64,000 bases of DNA from Trichobilharzia regenti (GCA_944472135.2 OX235270.1:57913267-57977266); one strand, 5' to 3'; shown: positions 11,672-24,552, counted from the stretch's first letter. Program-made: numbers and translations. The notes: a model not told the origin generated them from the sequence alone.

Positions 11672-13569
11672 AAATGAATTATATTCCAGTTGAATAAAAA
11701 GACTTTGAATTTTCACAAGTGGATTACTGTATGTCAACAAATCTCTTTTTCTGGGGTCAGTTAGGAGTTATTTGATATAACTCACAGTAATACATTAATA
11801 ATAAATACATGACGTTTTCACCACAGCTTATTGCTCAAAATCATATCAGTTTATTCAAACAGCTTCACAATTCACTTTCTCTTTCCTCTTCGTCGTTTAT
11901 TGAAATTCTCTGTGTATCCGGTATAGACACTGTGTCATTTCGACTGCACGTGTTTATTATTGATTCTATGAACAAAGTTTCTGTGGTTGACATCTTCTCC
12001 AACTATAACACTTTTTAATATTCTTATCCTATCACACCCCATAGTGTGATTACCTGCAAAAGAATGCCTGGCAATGGACGAGCTGTCTTGCAGATTTTTT
12101 AACTTAGTGGAGTCAATTATTCTGGGTCTCGTGAAATTTCTATGTTCCCATAATCTAAATGACCCCGATCTGTTAGTTTAACCTATGTAACTGACACCAC
12201 ATTCATTATATGGTATTTGGTAAATTATACAACTTTTATTAATTTGATCTATCGGGTCCTTGAGCCAACAGAGTTTATCTCTGAGACGGACTCTAATACC
12301 AGCCTTATTATGAATTCTACATAGAGCCTCTGATGTTCCTTTTCTATATTGCACTAATACAGTGTGCTTGAATTACATATTATTTATTTTCATAATTTTC
12401 ATTACTATTTTCAATTTTTCAAAAGGTATTGATACATTTTTGCACGGATTCTGGTGGGTAGCTTTGCCTTTTTGTTTAATTTGGTTATTTAAATCTTCTG
12501 ACTTATTATTTAGTCTCCTGACGCGATTATAATAACATCTAACTAGATTTACCTACACTACTTTTGGCTGGGATGAATTAAAGTTCAAGTATTAATTAGA
12601 ATGTGTCGGTTTCTTGTGAACACTTGTATCTAGCCCATCATCTAGTTTTCGTTTAAATTTACCGTCCAGAATGGCCAACTCACCTTGTTCATTTTTTAGC
12701 TCAAAGGTGAATTGGATTTCGTCTACTACTGAGTGTATGTGCTATGAACTTAGGGATTTCAGCACATTTATTAGTATTGCATCACTGTGTGTTATATCAA
12801 ATGAACTCACCTACCACAGTACCCGAATTCCACTTTTACGTTAGAACGTTAAGTATCAGTAGAATTCATCAACTTCATGAAATGATAATCCTTGTGCCAA
12901 ACTAAAATTTAAGAAATAACTGAACTTGTTCAATGACAGTGAATATGAATGTAAATAAGAACAAATTAGACTCAAAGTATTTGACTATGCATTCTGTTTC
13001 ATTAAATAAGATATATTTTGGAATAAAAAATAAAAAGGGGAATTGCGCATTATGGATTTTTCACTTCAGATTAACTTTTACTACTATATCTTATGATTAT
13101 TTGAAAACAAATCCCACGAATCTACACTCCTGTTCAACTAAATTGGGATCTTTAGAAAGCCAGACAGCCTATCAGTTGGCTAGCTAGTTTTTGAGTGGTC
13201 TGAAAAGTTTGATTTACTAAAACGAGTTGACTAATTTTAACTGCAGATGAGCCCTTGCTTAAGTGAATTCAACAACCACCTGACGCTTATTTCAACATTG
13301 TGAGGCGGGAAACATTTCTGCTTAAGCATAAAAAGCTCATATTCTTCATCATACTCCAATGAAATACAGCTAAGTTGCAGTAACGACCACCGGGTTTTAC
13401 TATAAGGAATATGCACAGGCGTAGTACATTATTCACAGATCACAGAAAATTAATCCATCAAATCGTCAGTTAGTTGATTCAGGTATGAAATATATTCGCC
13501 TAGGTTTTATTAGCAAAAGCTGTATATCATTGCAAACATCAAAAAGACCATTCCTGCAAAATCACTAAC

Positions 13570-14458
13570 CTTTCTCTTGCTTCTTCAGAAGCTACTAGTT
13601 TGGCCTGTTTTGCTGCTGCTTCAGCCCGAAACAGAGCATCTTCTACACATTCTTTTAGTTTTGTTTGACGCACCAAGTGCAATTTGCTCTTACGGTTTAC
13701 TTTATTAACTAAATTATTTGCTTGAAATTGTCCTTCATCACGTGTACCATTTGGATTAATTATAATTCCGTAACCATGCTTTTGGTTTCTAGTCCATTCA
13801 CCAATATAAACAAAACCGTTGGAGCGTTCAGCTATGCCATACCCAGATCGTTGATCTTGAAACCATTCACCAGCATATATTTCGACAACACTAATCACTT
13901 TATCCTTCTCAGCTTCAGGCTGGTCAGTCTTTTCACCACTGGATGAATTGATACAACCACCTGAACTTTGTTGCTGTGGTGTTTCACCTGGTGTCAGTGG
14001 CTGCTTTACTCTAGGAGGTGACGTTTTGGGAGTACTAGAAACCGCTGTTCCATTTACAGTGGTAGGCTGAGTTGTTGTTGAACGACCTAACTCGATAGCA
14101 GAATGTTGCTTTTTCAATCGACGCATTATTGCTCTACCAATTACTGCTTTACGACTTACTGATGTTGTTTCATTCGACGGTAAATTAGCAGTAGAACTGT
14201 GCCGTTTCTCTGACGTTACAGGAGATTGACTAGTGGAGGGAATCTTTTTATTCTCGTCACTCGATGTAGCGGGTAAGGTACTACAAGGGCCACAGCTAAC
14301 TACACTGCTAGTGCACAGCACATCTTCATTGCTACATTTTGTTGGTGAAAGATTGGCCATTGAATTATCTGAGAATGAATTTGCTTTATAACTAATAAAT
14401 GATTTACGAACACCAAGACCATGACGAAATCCTTTTGACCATGCTCCAGCATAAATAC
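13570..14458 (-). CDS. JPH: Junctophilin, exon 2 (MORN 6, joining region, MORN 7-8)
   Basis: The acceptor TTTTTCTGTAG and the donor GAAAG|GTTAGTG bound an 889-nt exon entering in phase 1 and leaving in phase 2. It encodes MORN 6 (IYAGAWSKGFRHGLGVR), then about 170 residues of Ser/Thr/Pro-rich joining region containing the basic segment GRAIMRRLKKQHS, then MORN 7 (EIYAGEW) and MORN 8 (FVYIGEWTRNQKHGYG). It ends in an Ala/Glu/Lys-rich helix (RAEAAAKQAKLVASEEARER). Splitting of the MORN array 6+2 by a joining region is the known junctophilin layout; only five of the first six are in exon 1 here. The longest minus-strand reading frame starts about 25 nt inside the intron and is not the true 5' limit. 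Confidence 0.95.
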
Positions 14459-16177
14459 CTACAGAAAAAATATATAAATACATGTATGAGTAGAGAGCAT
14501 AACGAAATAAACACTTGAAAGTTTATAATCATTTTTCAACTGTTTTCATAATGTGATGTGCATTAGCGTCTGTCACACTGTAAGTTATGTCGTGGACTTT
14601 TATTTTGAAATTATCAATGAGCTGTAGGACTTATAATCTAGAAGAAATGTGGAATGTAGTCATTAACGTAAGTGATTATTACACTGTAATTCACTTATCG
14701 TCCTAATGCCAGGTGTTGCTAGTCAACTGACAAGAATTTCATCATTCGTAAGCTATTCAAGTAACAGATCTCACCAGTGAGTTTTCTCCTGTTTGCACGG
14801 GCATCTAGGTGAAGGGTGCATCAAAGATACTTCAAAGATACCAGGATACTGTACCAGTTGCAGCATATAACTTTGTTTTTCACCTAGTATATATTTTAGT
14901 CAAAGCTAAAGACTAAAAGACTGAAAGAGTTCTCATCAGGTCACCAATTCCAAACAGACTGTCATAGAAAAGTACAAGGTTTGCCATCATTCTGCCTGCT
15001 AATTCAAATCCATTTATTTTGGATCGTACAGACGTAAATTAGATTAGAAGGAATTTTTAATTCTGAAGTAAATTAGACTGACGAATCAGCTTACAGAGGG
15101 AATGATGATAGATCAGGTTGTCAGATGTCAATTTCGAATGAATTTTCACAAGTTAATTTTATTCACAATAGATTACATACAATTAACTGCATTAAAGTTG
15201 CTAGGGTGCATTAGTAAATCGTTCTCCCATAAAGATAGTAAGTAAGAATTGATCACTCCGTCTATTCGTGGAATGTTACTTGGCTCACTGAATTTTTTCA
15301 TTATATCCGTTCACTCTAGTTATTTCCTTTGAAGTGTATTCGCTTTACGCCTGATTAAGTGTACTAAAATTTTTTAATCAGTGCAACTGACGTATTTTTT
15401 TTTCAGTAACGCCTGATAGCGTAAATGATGCGAATTAGTGATAACAGTCAGCCGGCCAATCGAAACGCAACTGACCAATCTTAGTAACAGTCGAGACTGA
15501 CCAATCAGGAGGGAGATAAAGTAAGAATGTTCGTGAATTTTCGAATTGAAACATTTTGAGTCGTAGATGCCTATGGAAAACTTAATCAGTAATCAAAGTG
15601 AAGCTGAAATTGGAAATTTTCACTCCCAGAAGTCAACCAGAGTGTAAGACAACTGTCAATTGCTCTGTCTGAATTAAAGCTGAAAACAGACCTTTACGTA
15701 GTACGTTACTGTTGGTTTGATTCGTTACTTATCTGACAGGAGGGCAGCCTCTGATCCCAAATCTCAGCCAGTGTTCATGTGCATAGTTTATGAAAGTGCT
15801 AAATACTTGTATATTTTATTAATAATTAAATCCATTATCTGAGGTTTAATTTTTAAACCAAAACGGACAAATAGAAGCCAAAATTTTACTTAAGTTATTC
15901 AAATACATCAAGGTGATTTTGTTTAAATTCCATCCCTCTCAAAATCCTACAGGTATGAATAGCCAAGTAGCATGATGTACACCAACAGCCACCAGATGTC
16001 TTACAGTGACCACTGTTCTTTTTAATTCACTTCAATCAGTTTCAGGGTTTAACCTCCCCATACTAGCTAATAGACAATCTAACATATCATCCACTATTTC
16101 TTTTTAATTGGTCACAGAGATTAGGTGTATATGCAAGAGGCATAATCTAGTTCTTAATTACAACATTTAATCCCAAG

Positions 16178-16781
16178 GGCGAAGTTAAACTTTCGACACC
16201 ACTAACTTCCAATCAGCGAATTATCCAATGAGATTCACGAACGATGTCGAATTATCTAATGAGGTTCACGAACGCAGTTCAATGCTGTATAGGGCTTGAT
16301 TCATTTCTGATGCGTGACCTTACAAGGCTACTGTTGCAATTCGAGGAAGTTAGTGTTTTCCAGTATTTCCTGGATTTGAGTTGCTCTGGAAAGAGAGAAT
16401 TTGTTTGTGTGGTGTTTAAAACAAAGGTTTTTTTACCACCTTTAAGGTAAGGCGACAGTGCTGAAAGAAATTTGGGATGAAAAAAAACGGCCAGCGAGCG
16501 AACAATATTTCGGTAATAGGTTTTTGTGACACCTCCCTCCGAAAGGGATTCGTCGAAAGGATAGCAGATGGAAAAGCATTGACAGTCCCATGCTAAACTG
16601 GGAGATGTTTCTCTCACATGTTCGAGAAAGATATCCCATGTAACTATTTTATTCTCTATTTTGTGCTTTTTTTTCTATAAATATAGATTTCCATTCATCA
16701 TATATGCCTCTTTAATGTTATTGGTTCCTTCAAGGTCGTTTGCTGATTGGTTGTTAGTAGTGTCTAAAGTTTAACTTTGCC
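16178..16781. mobile_element. Non-autonomous DNA transposon with TIRs and 8-bp TSD
   Basis: Terminal inverted repeats of about 37 bp match: the left reads GGCGAAGTTAAACTTTCGAC and the right, reverse complemented, GGCAAAGTTAAACTTTAGAC, both continuing ACACCACTAAC or ACTACTAAC to CCAATCAGC. Flanking octamers ATCCCAAG (16170-16177) and ATTCCAAG (16782-16789) agree at 7 of 8 positions and look like a target duplication. An 8-9 bp duplication fits Merlin, hAT or Mutator superfamilies; Merlin is known in schistosomes, but I cannot assign the family. The interior is less AT-rich than its surroundings. It has a 112-codon minus-strand frame (16279-16617) with no recognised transposase motif. Confidence 0.72.
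16217..16274 (+). repeat. Tandem duplication of a 31-bp unit inside the TIR element
   Basis: The unit CGAATTATCCAATGAGATTC, continuing ACGAACG, is followed after a 4-nt spacer (ATGT) by a second copy with two differences (C to T, A to G). It lies directly inside the left terminal inverted repeat. Subterminal repeats of this kind often serve as transposase binding sites; that role is inferred. Confidence 0.8.
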
Positions 16782-18361
16782 ATTCCAAGTTATCATGTGC
16801 ATAAAATGAATATTATCCATCAAACAATATAAGAGACTGTTTTCTGTTTTAATACTCGCCTACTGTACAAAGCATATCTAAATGGTGTGTGCCGAAGAAG
16901 TTCAAGGACGGGCAAGCAATTTCAAGCCATTTGAAAACTAGGATATCAATTTACGCTAAACAGAGAAAAAAAGGTTGCATGATTGGGATACCAAGACAGA
17001 AGTATGTACAGTAAAATACAGATGAAAACAGCTCTTGATTTTAGGTGATATACATTCATATTGAGCAGAACAGGGTTTGAAAACACCATGAAGAAAATAC
17101 AACCTCTTCCACAGATTTTCTCTGAAAGTATTGCAAGTCTGTCTGTGTCAGTCAATAAATGCACTAAGAATATGTCTTCTGAATAGTCTTCCTTCAGACC
17201 TTACTTAGTGGCTTGTTTCATTTGGGTTTCACTTCACTGCTGTTAAACAACTGTACGTTCAGGGAGTGTTTCTCTCATCATAGTTTCAAAATACTTCCTT
17301 TTTTCTGCAGGTTTCAGATGGGAGAGATGGTAAACTGTTCTTGTTTCCTGTGATGGATGTATTACCATAAGTGATTCTCAGTTTTCATAGGATATTTCAC
17401 TACGAATATAGTTCAACTAATAGATAGATTTAGTCAAAAAATAACTCTAGTTACAGGTGACAGAGAAAACTAAAGAGCTGTTTTATCCTTTTATGAGTTT
17501 TCTTAGCAGTACGAAGTACTATCGGATAAGAAATTGTATCCAGAATGTAAAGGTTACGTGGGAAGCACATCATCATTCAGCAAGTGGGCTCAGGAGCTTG
17601 TGAAGTCGAACTACCACCTACTCAAGATATATAGCCACCGCTGTTTTTACAGTACTACACTGATGTGATTAGTTTAGTGACTGATTCTGACTCGCGGTGA
17701 AATACATGAAATCTCGTAAACGAAACATCTGAACCTATTCCCTTAATTTCAGTAGTAAAGAGTGAAAGAGGTTGTAGTATTTCTTAAAACATAAACTGTC
17801 ACTTTTCTGTCGGCTTGTTATTACTGATTAAAATTCCTCCCCATCCGCTTTATTTTGTCAGTCACAGATGAAGACAAATTTTAATGAAAGCTGTTACTTA
17901 TTAGGCATTGTCAGCCACTAGTGAGCAGCGGTATTTCCTCTAATTGATATGTCCTGCACGCATTTTGTAATAGTCTAATTCTTAATCTGTGGAAAATCCA
18001 CATTATCACATTAACACCAATGAGAAAAATACTTTCGATTAGTTTTATTGCTCAGATTGACAGACTATTCAGATACAGTAGTTAATCATCAGGAAATTCA
18101 GGCTTTCTTTCTTGCCTAACATTTATGGCATTAAGTAAGTCACATATTGTGATCCGGATAATTTGGTTTCCAAAGAAACTGTGGTGAAGTTTTATTCCCT
18201 CAAACTGTGTAAATGGAAAGTCTAAAATTTCGGAATGCCGTGTTACTGGGTCAGAACCCCTTACATTAAGGATAACCAATAACGTTTTCTTCTCCAGTCA
18301 CATTATTATAATTAAGTAGGTAGTACTGAAATTGAATGTCATTCTTTTATCATGAGCTGAC

Positions 18362-18510
18362 ATTAGTTAGAGAACCATTGGAAAACCTGAGACTACTGGA
18401 CAGCTGTTTCATCATAGTTTAGGACTCTTCAACAGTACGCACCCACCGCCAGGGTTCGAACCCAGGACCTTCTGGTCACAAGGCGAGCTCGTATACCATA
18501 CCAACACTTG
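18362..18510 (-). mobile_element. SINE-alpha-like element with decayed hammerhead core
   Basis: On the minus strand, CCAGAAGGTCCTGG is followed by a consensus pol III B box GGTTCGAACCC, then GTGGGTGCGTACTGTTGAAG. The hammerhead core CTGATGA is mutated to CTGTTGA, the stem II strand AGTCCTAAACTA lacks a matching partner, and GAAAC is intact. It ends GCTGTCCAGTAGTCTCAGG then TTTTCCAATGG. The layout matches copies at 50135, 51030 and 51722. The similarity to the described schistosome SINE with hammerhead ribozyme is from memory. Confidence 0.7.
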
Positions 18511-19169
18511 TCATTCTTTTGTCATGTTGGATACACATCAAGTGAGTGTAAGTAAGCTCCAGTAGATTCATCGCTAACCGTTTAACAATTTATGCAGTCT
18601 GAAACACAACTGATTGGTAATTTGTAATTGGTAGCAGTAAGAACAACTTAGGAGTTAATCCAGCATCCCTGTGTCTGGGATGATATTTATTAAATACCAG
18701 TCATCCAAATGAATAAAGCCAGCCCACAAATGTGGGTTCGTTTAAATATTTTACTGATTGTGACTACAGAGTAATTTCAGAGCGTGTTAAAATACGATAG
18801 TCATGCGTGCATGCGCACAAAAAGTTATTTTGGTCATGAACTTAACTACAACAGGAAATTATAAGTTAGACTGCATGTGATTATCTCATAGTAATGATAC
18901 TCTGAGACTGTCTCACTGCGAACACCACCACATAATGGTGTTATGGATTCCCTGGAAATCAAAAAATTGAAATTACGGTGACAGAACGCTAAGTTATTAT
19001 CAGGCGATATTATCTTTATCATATATCTGCCCTTATATTGTGGGTAGAAACAGCCAGTTTTACTACCGATATGACTGGAGTAAAGAACACAAAATTACCA
19101 TGAATAATTTTATATTTTTCTTGTACAACTAAGTCTCTTACTATGTAGATTTATAAGATTAATATTTTA

Positions 19170-19364
19170 TTTATTTTTTTTATTTTTGGTAAAAGCTTGA
19201 TTTCACACTGTATTTTTGGTACAAGTATGGAATTTTCAGCGTGGATATCGGTAGCCCAAATTTCGCAGGCCGACCATAGATATCTGGTGTGCGCCAGTGT
19301 GGGCTCGAACCCCGGACCATGTGCATGGTCGTCGAGAGTCCTAACCACTGTGCCACCGACGCAC
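19170..19364 (-). mobile_element. SINE-1 copy
   Basis: On the minus strand the head GTGCGTCGGTGGCACAGTGG is followed by TTAGGACTCTCGACGACCATG, a B box GGTTCGAGCCC (written here as GGGGTTCGAGCCC) and GCGCAC. The SINE-1 tail follows: GATATCTATGGTCGGCCTGC, AAATTTGGGCTACCGATATC, TTGTACCAAAAATACAGTGT, GAAATCAAGCTT, then an A/T-rich end. Sense orientation relative to junctophilin. Confidence 0.85.
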
Positions 19365-19424
19365 ACATCAGAATGAAAAAGTATATTTTGATAGACTGCC
19401 ACAGTGATTGTCGTAGCATCAGAC

Positions 19425-19672
19425 ATATTGTGGTGATGTGATACAGACAATGTGTTCCAATGGAATATTATTCACACATATTCCCACAGCTCACTACTGC
19501 ATTACCAACAGAATACTATGTATACCTGGACATTCTATTTCATGTCTTTTAATGTAAACCAAAATCACGTGCTCAGTGATTAGTTAACGAATATAAACTG
19601 TATGTATATTAACAGCGGTTTGAATAATGAAAAATATACCTTGGTTTTCGTGTTTTGTCTTCTGTTGTTACA
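19425..19672 (+). repeat. Unclassified repeat module, short copy
   Basis: Three blocks recur in order at 25222-26020: first TGTGGTG-TGTGATA and GTGTGTTCCAA-GG-ATATTA; second GACATTCTATTT-ATGT; third AAATATACCTTGGTTT-CGTG to CTGTTGTTACA. Here the blocks span only 248 bp. No coding capacity is seen. The last block also occurs inverted at 61568-61607. It could be a short transposon whose ends are these outer blocks, but no inverted ends were recognised. Confidence 0.55.
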
Positions 19673-20003
19673 ATAGGACGTGTGAGCCACCCTTTGGCAT
19701 AATTATGTTGCCCGACAGTTTCACTCAAGTGAATAAAGTTCACAGTGGGCAGACGACCACACCTCTTAAATAATGAAATTTAAAGGACTACCAAACAAGC
19801 AATGGAAGCATACACTTTACTCTCCGCAATGGTTACAGCCTACATAAGTGACGACTACATCACTTCATCTTTTCCAACAAATATCTGTTATATGATGATT
19901 ACTGTGTGCATATTATATATTATTATATTATATTATTCATATTGTAAATAAAAATGAAACGATAAATAAAAGAACCATCAGATGAAGACTAATTCTCTCT
20001 TAC

Positions 20004-20388
20004 TTCCATCTGCACAAGTTTCGATTCCAAAACCCTCGAATCTGTTTAAACTCCAGCTACCTTCATATTTTGCCTGACTGTTAATGGAGGTTTTTACACC
20101 ATATTGACCAAATGCACCTGCATTAAATTCTCCTTGATAAATCCATTTTCCTCTAACTTGGACACCGTCACCATGGCGTTTGCCTTTGATCCATGTGCCA
20201 GCGTACATATTACCATTTGGCCATAAGTAGACTCCACACGTTTCAAAGCCCAAATTCCATTCACCAGAATATTCGCCAACTCCATTCGGTCCTGTAGCTA
20301 GACCGAGTCCATGAGCTGAACCTTGATACCAGTTACCAATATACGTCCCACCGTCGTCAAAATCAAAACGCCCACCGTCTGTATTCAT
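20004..20388 (-). CDS. JPH: Junctophilin, exon 1 (MORN repeats 1-5)
   Basis: Junctophilins tether the plasma membrane to the ER/SR at calcium-release junctions; their N-terminal MORN repeats bind the plasma membrane. This exon begins with Met followed by [12 protein letters not shown], the hallmark junctophilin N-terminus, so the start is secure. Five MORN-type units follow in about 128 residues (YxGxW cores such as YIGNW, YSGEW, YAGTW, YQGEF, YEGSW). The exon ends at GATGGAA|GTAAGAG, a consensus donor in phase 1, and joins exon 2 to give ...ADGS-IYAGAW. Read-through would stop nine codons later. No promoter element was recognised upstream. Confidence 0.95.
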
Positions 20389-21835
20389 TAGTCGGCTAGT
20401 ATTTACAGTGGCGCCGAAAATTTATGTCACTGTTACTATACGAGAATATCTTGAGATTTGCATGATGGCTTGAATACACTGTCACATTCTAAGTGAAAGC
20501 TGCAAATTTAATAAAGTTAAAAGGTAACATTGATTAAAACTATATGAAAAATGCTAATGAAATCAATTTTAAAATAAAAAAGGTATCGCGCGGGTCCAGG
20601 TCCCATTTCTTTTGGACGCACTCCAAACCTCACCTGGCAGATAATAAACCTAGAAAAGAGGTAAAGTTAGATATAAGGCCAGTTATTCAATCAATAGAAA
20701 CCGCACTTTCTCTACTGAAACTCCAAGACTTTAAGCCCTAAGCTCAACAGGGTTTGAAAGGGATGAAAAACAGATTTCAGATGAATCGTCAGGCAAAATC
20801 ATTTCGGAGTCAAGCATATAGTTTCGACTTGAAATGACTAAAACGTTTAGTATTAGTTTAAATGAGGGAAGTCAGAGGATAGTAAACAGGCTACACGTTG
20901 TACACTAGTATTTTATATGGTTATAATCCAGCTTGATTGCAACACTTTTCATTATGATACCTAGCTACTGAGAATGTAGTGTATTATACTTAGTAGCTTC
21001 ATTAGTCGTTAACAAATTAAAATTACTTTATTATAGAAGTTTGCGTAAGATGGATCAGCCAACCGTGAATAAACAGGATCGATAAATTTAAAGTCTCTAG
21101 AGGAACGTACAGCTTACAAGGGAATTTTTCATGATAGAATAAACATTTGACGGAATACTATAGTTTCTGTTGTAAATCAGACAAAAATATTGTTGTTATT
21201 TCCTTAATAGCCTTTAGGAAGACGTTAAGATACAATGCAATCTGTGTCTCACAACATTCGTTACAATTTACATAGACGATACACAAAATAATGCTGGAAA
21301 TATGGCATATACTTATGGCTTTGATGGCTAGTGTTTTGATATAAACATGATTTTTACCGTGAAATTCAAGAAAGATTAAAACAAGTAGACAAACTGTAAA
21401 TCAGCAGTCTCGTTGTGTAAAAAATTAGTTGCTAACTATCCACGAGTCGCTTTACGTTTATGCCCACATTTCCTCAGGACAACAAGTAAGGTTTTAATTG
21501 GCTTTAAATAACTGTGCAGATCCTAGTTACTGAACATTTTGTTAAAGTTCTCTTTACTGGTGTCTAAAAGAAATTAAATAGTTTATCAGTCACGCTTTCA
21601 GTTGGAATAAATTTCTAATTTCCACATGTTTTAGATTCATTTTCTACAAAATTCTACACCTAATAAAAAGTATTCAAATATGAATGAATGTACGTTTGTA
21701 TCAAATCGCTTCTGTACAATCCTGCAACGGAGTGTTCATTTGTTTTCCTTGTGAATGGTTATGCATTCAGTTATTTCTTGTCTTTCACACTTATTTCTGT
21801 TGATGTGACATTGAGCTGAGTTTACGTCCCACATA
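20389..21835. other. Region upstream of junctophilin; no gene seen
   Basis: It should contain the junctophilin promoter and 5' UTR on the minus strand, but no TATA box or initiator was convincing. A plus-strand frame of 65 codons (20544-20741) has no recognisable family and is probably fortuitous. Confidence 0.4.
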
Positions 21836-22530
21836 TTGTTGACTTCTAAGAAAGTGTTTTGTCTGACCTTCCTTATTAAGAAGTTAGGACACTCAAGAAT
21901 AACTCAACCTCTACTTTTAAAGTTTGTTAACTTTTGCATCTTACCTTTTGTTCTTTATTGCTTCCCCTTGGGCTTTCCAGTTTACACAAAAAGGTCTATG
22001 TCACATTGCAAAAGGTAATCAAGGTTGTCATTAGGGCAAGTAGTGTGCTACTTAGTCAGCCCGTCACAACTGAACTCATGTGAAGACTGGCTCAAATCCG
22101 TATTGTCTGATTCTGAAAATCCCTCACTATTTACAGCCATCCCCTAACATCTCATCAGATAGGACTCGAAGTAATTATAAAAGATTAGATGCTGGCACAA
22201 CTAGACACAAAAAGTCAACGATACCGTATTCGGTTGGCGTTCTTTGTGAGAGAAATAGTGTTAAGTGTGAAACTTACAACTTACTATGTAATAAGCAAAG
22301 GAAGCGACTCTTTTATCTTTTCCTATTTGTAATTTATGTTGACACTATTTCAATTATTTTACAATTTTGGTTATTAACATTGTTATTATTATCATTATTA
22401 TTGCATGCTTTCTGTACATTCTTAACTTTATTGTTACTGTTAATGCCAAATTATCAATTTTGTGTACCCATACCATGTAATGTATTCCGATTTTAAGTGG
22501 TCCATGAAATAAATTAAATTTTATGAAAAT
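21836..22530 (+). mobile_element. Non-LTR retrotransposon 3' end relic
   Basis: The translation (frames must be joined near 22018) has the look of a LINE RT C-terminus: KKLGHSRITQPLLLKFVNFC, ILPFVLYCFP, then SDSENPSLF, SNYKRLDAGTTRHKKSTIP and YSVGVLC. Invertebrate CR1/Jockey-like RTs end with similar wording (LL..C..P...YC.P, SDP.HPL, R....Y.....RT...K.S..PY). A T-rich (TTATTA)n stretch and CATGAAATAAATTAAATT follow, as at LINE 3' ends. It is broken by frameshifts. The upstream RT core was not found. Confidence 0.5.
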
Positions 22531-24366
22531 TTGTCCCCCCAAATATAAATTGTTTCACTGATTATTCATATTTCTAATTGACAGTGAGAAATTAACATAC
22601 GTCATAATTGTTTTTGTGACCTAATGATATCTACTGGGGACCGGGCTCATATCGAGTGATAGGTAGTTGGATATTGCATTTTAAGGTGCATTATTCAGTG
22701 ATATGTAACCATGGTTTTCTTATAAAATATGTATTACTTTCCCGATTATAAACAATACTTACTGTTCAGTTTTTGGTTATTAAAAGTGGGAAAAAAGATG
22801 AGTTTCACCCTTTTTTATATTAAATCTATTTTAATTAGGGTCAGTTAATTAGATGCATACTTTAAACGCATATATAGTGATATACACAGAAAATACCCAT
22901 ATGCACACACTGAGACAAAAGAAAGGAGGACAAAATTTACTTGATATGCATCTATTAACTGCTATTCATAATTCAAGTATAATGAAAATTTTATTTCTGG
23001 TAGGATTTCGCTGGTAGTTCGAATCATTTTCATGAATAAGATTTATTTCAGCTTAAACGCTTATTATCTAATAAAATATGAAATTAAGGCAATATAATGT
23101 ATAAGAGGGAAAGAAGGGAAAAAGGACAGAAGACATCGTCTTTACAATAAATCGAATTAAACTGAATTATTTCACACTTGTTGACCCCTAATTGAATCAA
23201 GAATTGATTTTTATCTTTTATTTCATTGGAAATAGTAAAGAAGAGAAGAAGGAGGCGAACGAATAGACGAATCCACGTGTGACAGTCAAAGTGGAAAAGA
23301 AGAACAAGAAGAAGAAGAAGCTCTGTTCAACGTAATCATGATCTCACCTCACCCGCGTGTGGATCTTATATTCAACATTGAAATATTAACAAATTCTGAA
23401 GAAATATTCTTTTATTTTGTGAATAAAATTCAGCTTCAAAATTAAACAACCTTTCTGTCTAAAATTTCATTGAAAAAATTTCTTCTTTCTGTCTACTATT
23501 CAGTCATACTCTGTAGGAAGGTTGAAAATCTCAGACTGGACAGGGAATGCAAATCGAATTTCCATCTTATCTGCAACATACTTGTCATTTGAATTTCCTA
23601 CTATAATTTACTAGTAATTTATTATAGTTTGAGTCTGTTTATCGTGAAAAATTTATGATATGCTTGTATGTGCCATTGGTAGACTTATGCAACTGGAAAG
23701 CAATATAACTCCTGTTAAGTGATGGATAACTGATCTTCCTCTCCTTCAACAGCTGTAAGACCAAAATGAGTGATTTGACTCATAAAATTGAACTATTCAG
23801 ACTGTTGGGCAAAATTTGTGATGTCATCCTTCTAGTATAAATCATTTAAGGTTTGCTTGATCTTAAGCAGAAAGTATCGATTTTCTTCCACACAAAATAA
23901 ACGAAACACAAAAAAGACCCAGCAACAATGAACAACTTCTGCTTAGGCAGATGTCTACATGAGAACTTGAAATATGAGTAAAATATTTGACCAGAAGAAG
24001 GTTAAACCACATGTGCAACTGTGTGTGTTAGACTCATTACGGTGCCTAGTCATGTACACTGTATGAAGAACCACACTGAGTTAGAACTGTGAATTCTTAA
24101 TAATCAAAGAGAACAGTAACTAGTGAGAGTAGGACCAACATCTAACATTTGTGTAAATTTGATGCGTTTCAAGGAGATAACAATGAAATTTATCACATGG
24201 ATGACATCAACAGGTGACATATCATATCATGACAGTTCTTCACTTTTGTTTCTTCATAACATATTGAACTGAATAATTGTTAGTTTCTAGGGCCCGCAAG
24301 CTGTCATATAATCATGCAGTCTACTTCATTCAACACTGCAGTTCAGTGTAACAACAACAGGTGTTT
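22531..24366. other. AT-rich intergenic stretch
   Basis: No gene is recognised. An imperfect GAA/AAG tract lies near 23295-23325 (AAGAAGAACAAGAAGAAG). Several AAAGGAGGA-type purine runs occur around 23100-23250. Confidence 0.5.
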
Positions 24367-24552
24367 GTGCGTCGGTAACACAGCGGTTAGGACTCTCGCC
24401 GACCACGCACACGGTCTGAGGTTCGATCCCCTGCCGACGCACACCTGATATCTATGGTCGGCCTGCGAAATTTGGGCTACCTATATCCACGCTGAAAATT
24501 CCATAATTGTACCAAAAATACGGTGTGGAATCAAGCTATAAATAAAAAAAAA
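24367..24552 (+). mobile_element. SINE-1 copy
   Basis: The head GTGCGTCGGTAACACAGCGG (A-box region mutated) is followed by a hairpin GACCACGCACACGGTC and an intact B box GGTTCGATCCC, closing with CCGACGCAC that pairs with the 5' end. The SINE-1 tail follows in full and ends CAAGCTATAAATAAAAAAAA. Confidence 0.88.

Larger units (their letters stand above)
6969..13569 (-). other. Junctophilin intron 2
   Basis: This 6.6-kb intron holds the two Penelope-like pieces (7515-8100 and 8447-10826, antisense to the gene) and one SINE-2 copy (11450-11671). The flanks 10827-11449 and 11672-13569 are AT-rich; I see no conserved coding sequence in them. Small open frames there (11809-12018 and 12933-13187) have no recognisable motif. 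Confidence 0.6.
14459..20003 (-). other. Junctophilin intron 1
   Basis: This 5.5-kb intron separates the MORN-coding exons. It contains a TIR transposon (16178-16781), a SINE-alpha-like copy (18362-18510), a SINE-1 copy (19170-19364) and a repeat module (19425-19672). The stretches 14459-16169 and 16790-18361 are AT-rich and I see no exon in them. Several CCAAT words cluster at 15450-15500, next to GGAGGGAGATAAAG. Confidence 0.6.

Noticed and set aside
13722..13946. Plus-strand frame opposite junctophilin exon 2
   Set aside because: A shadow of the antisense of a well-supported MORN-coding exon.
16279..16617. 112-codon gene in the TIR element
   Set aside because: No transposase motif is visible and competing frames are open in the same place, so it is not called as a gene.
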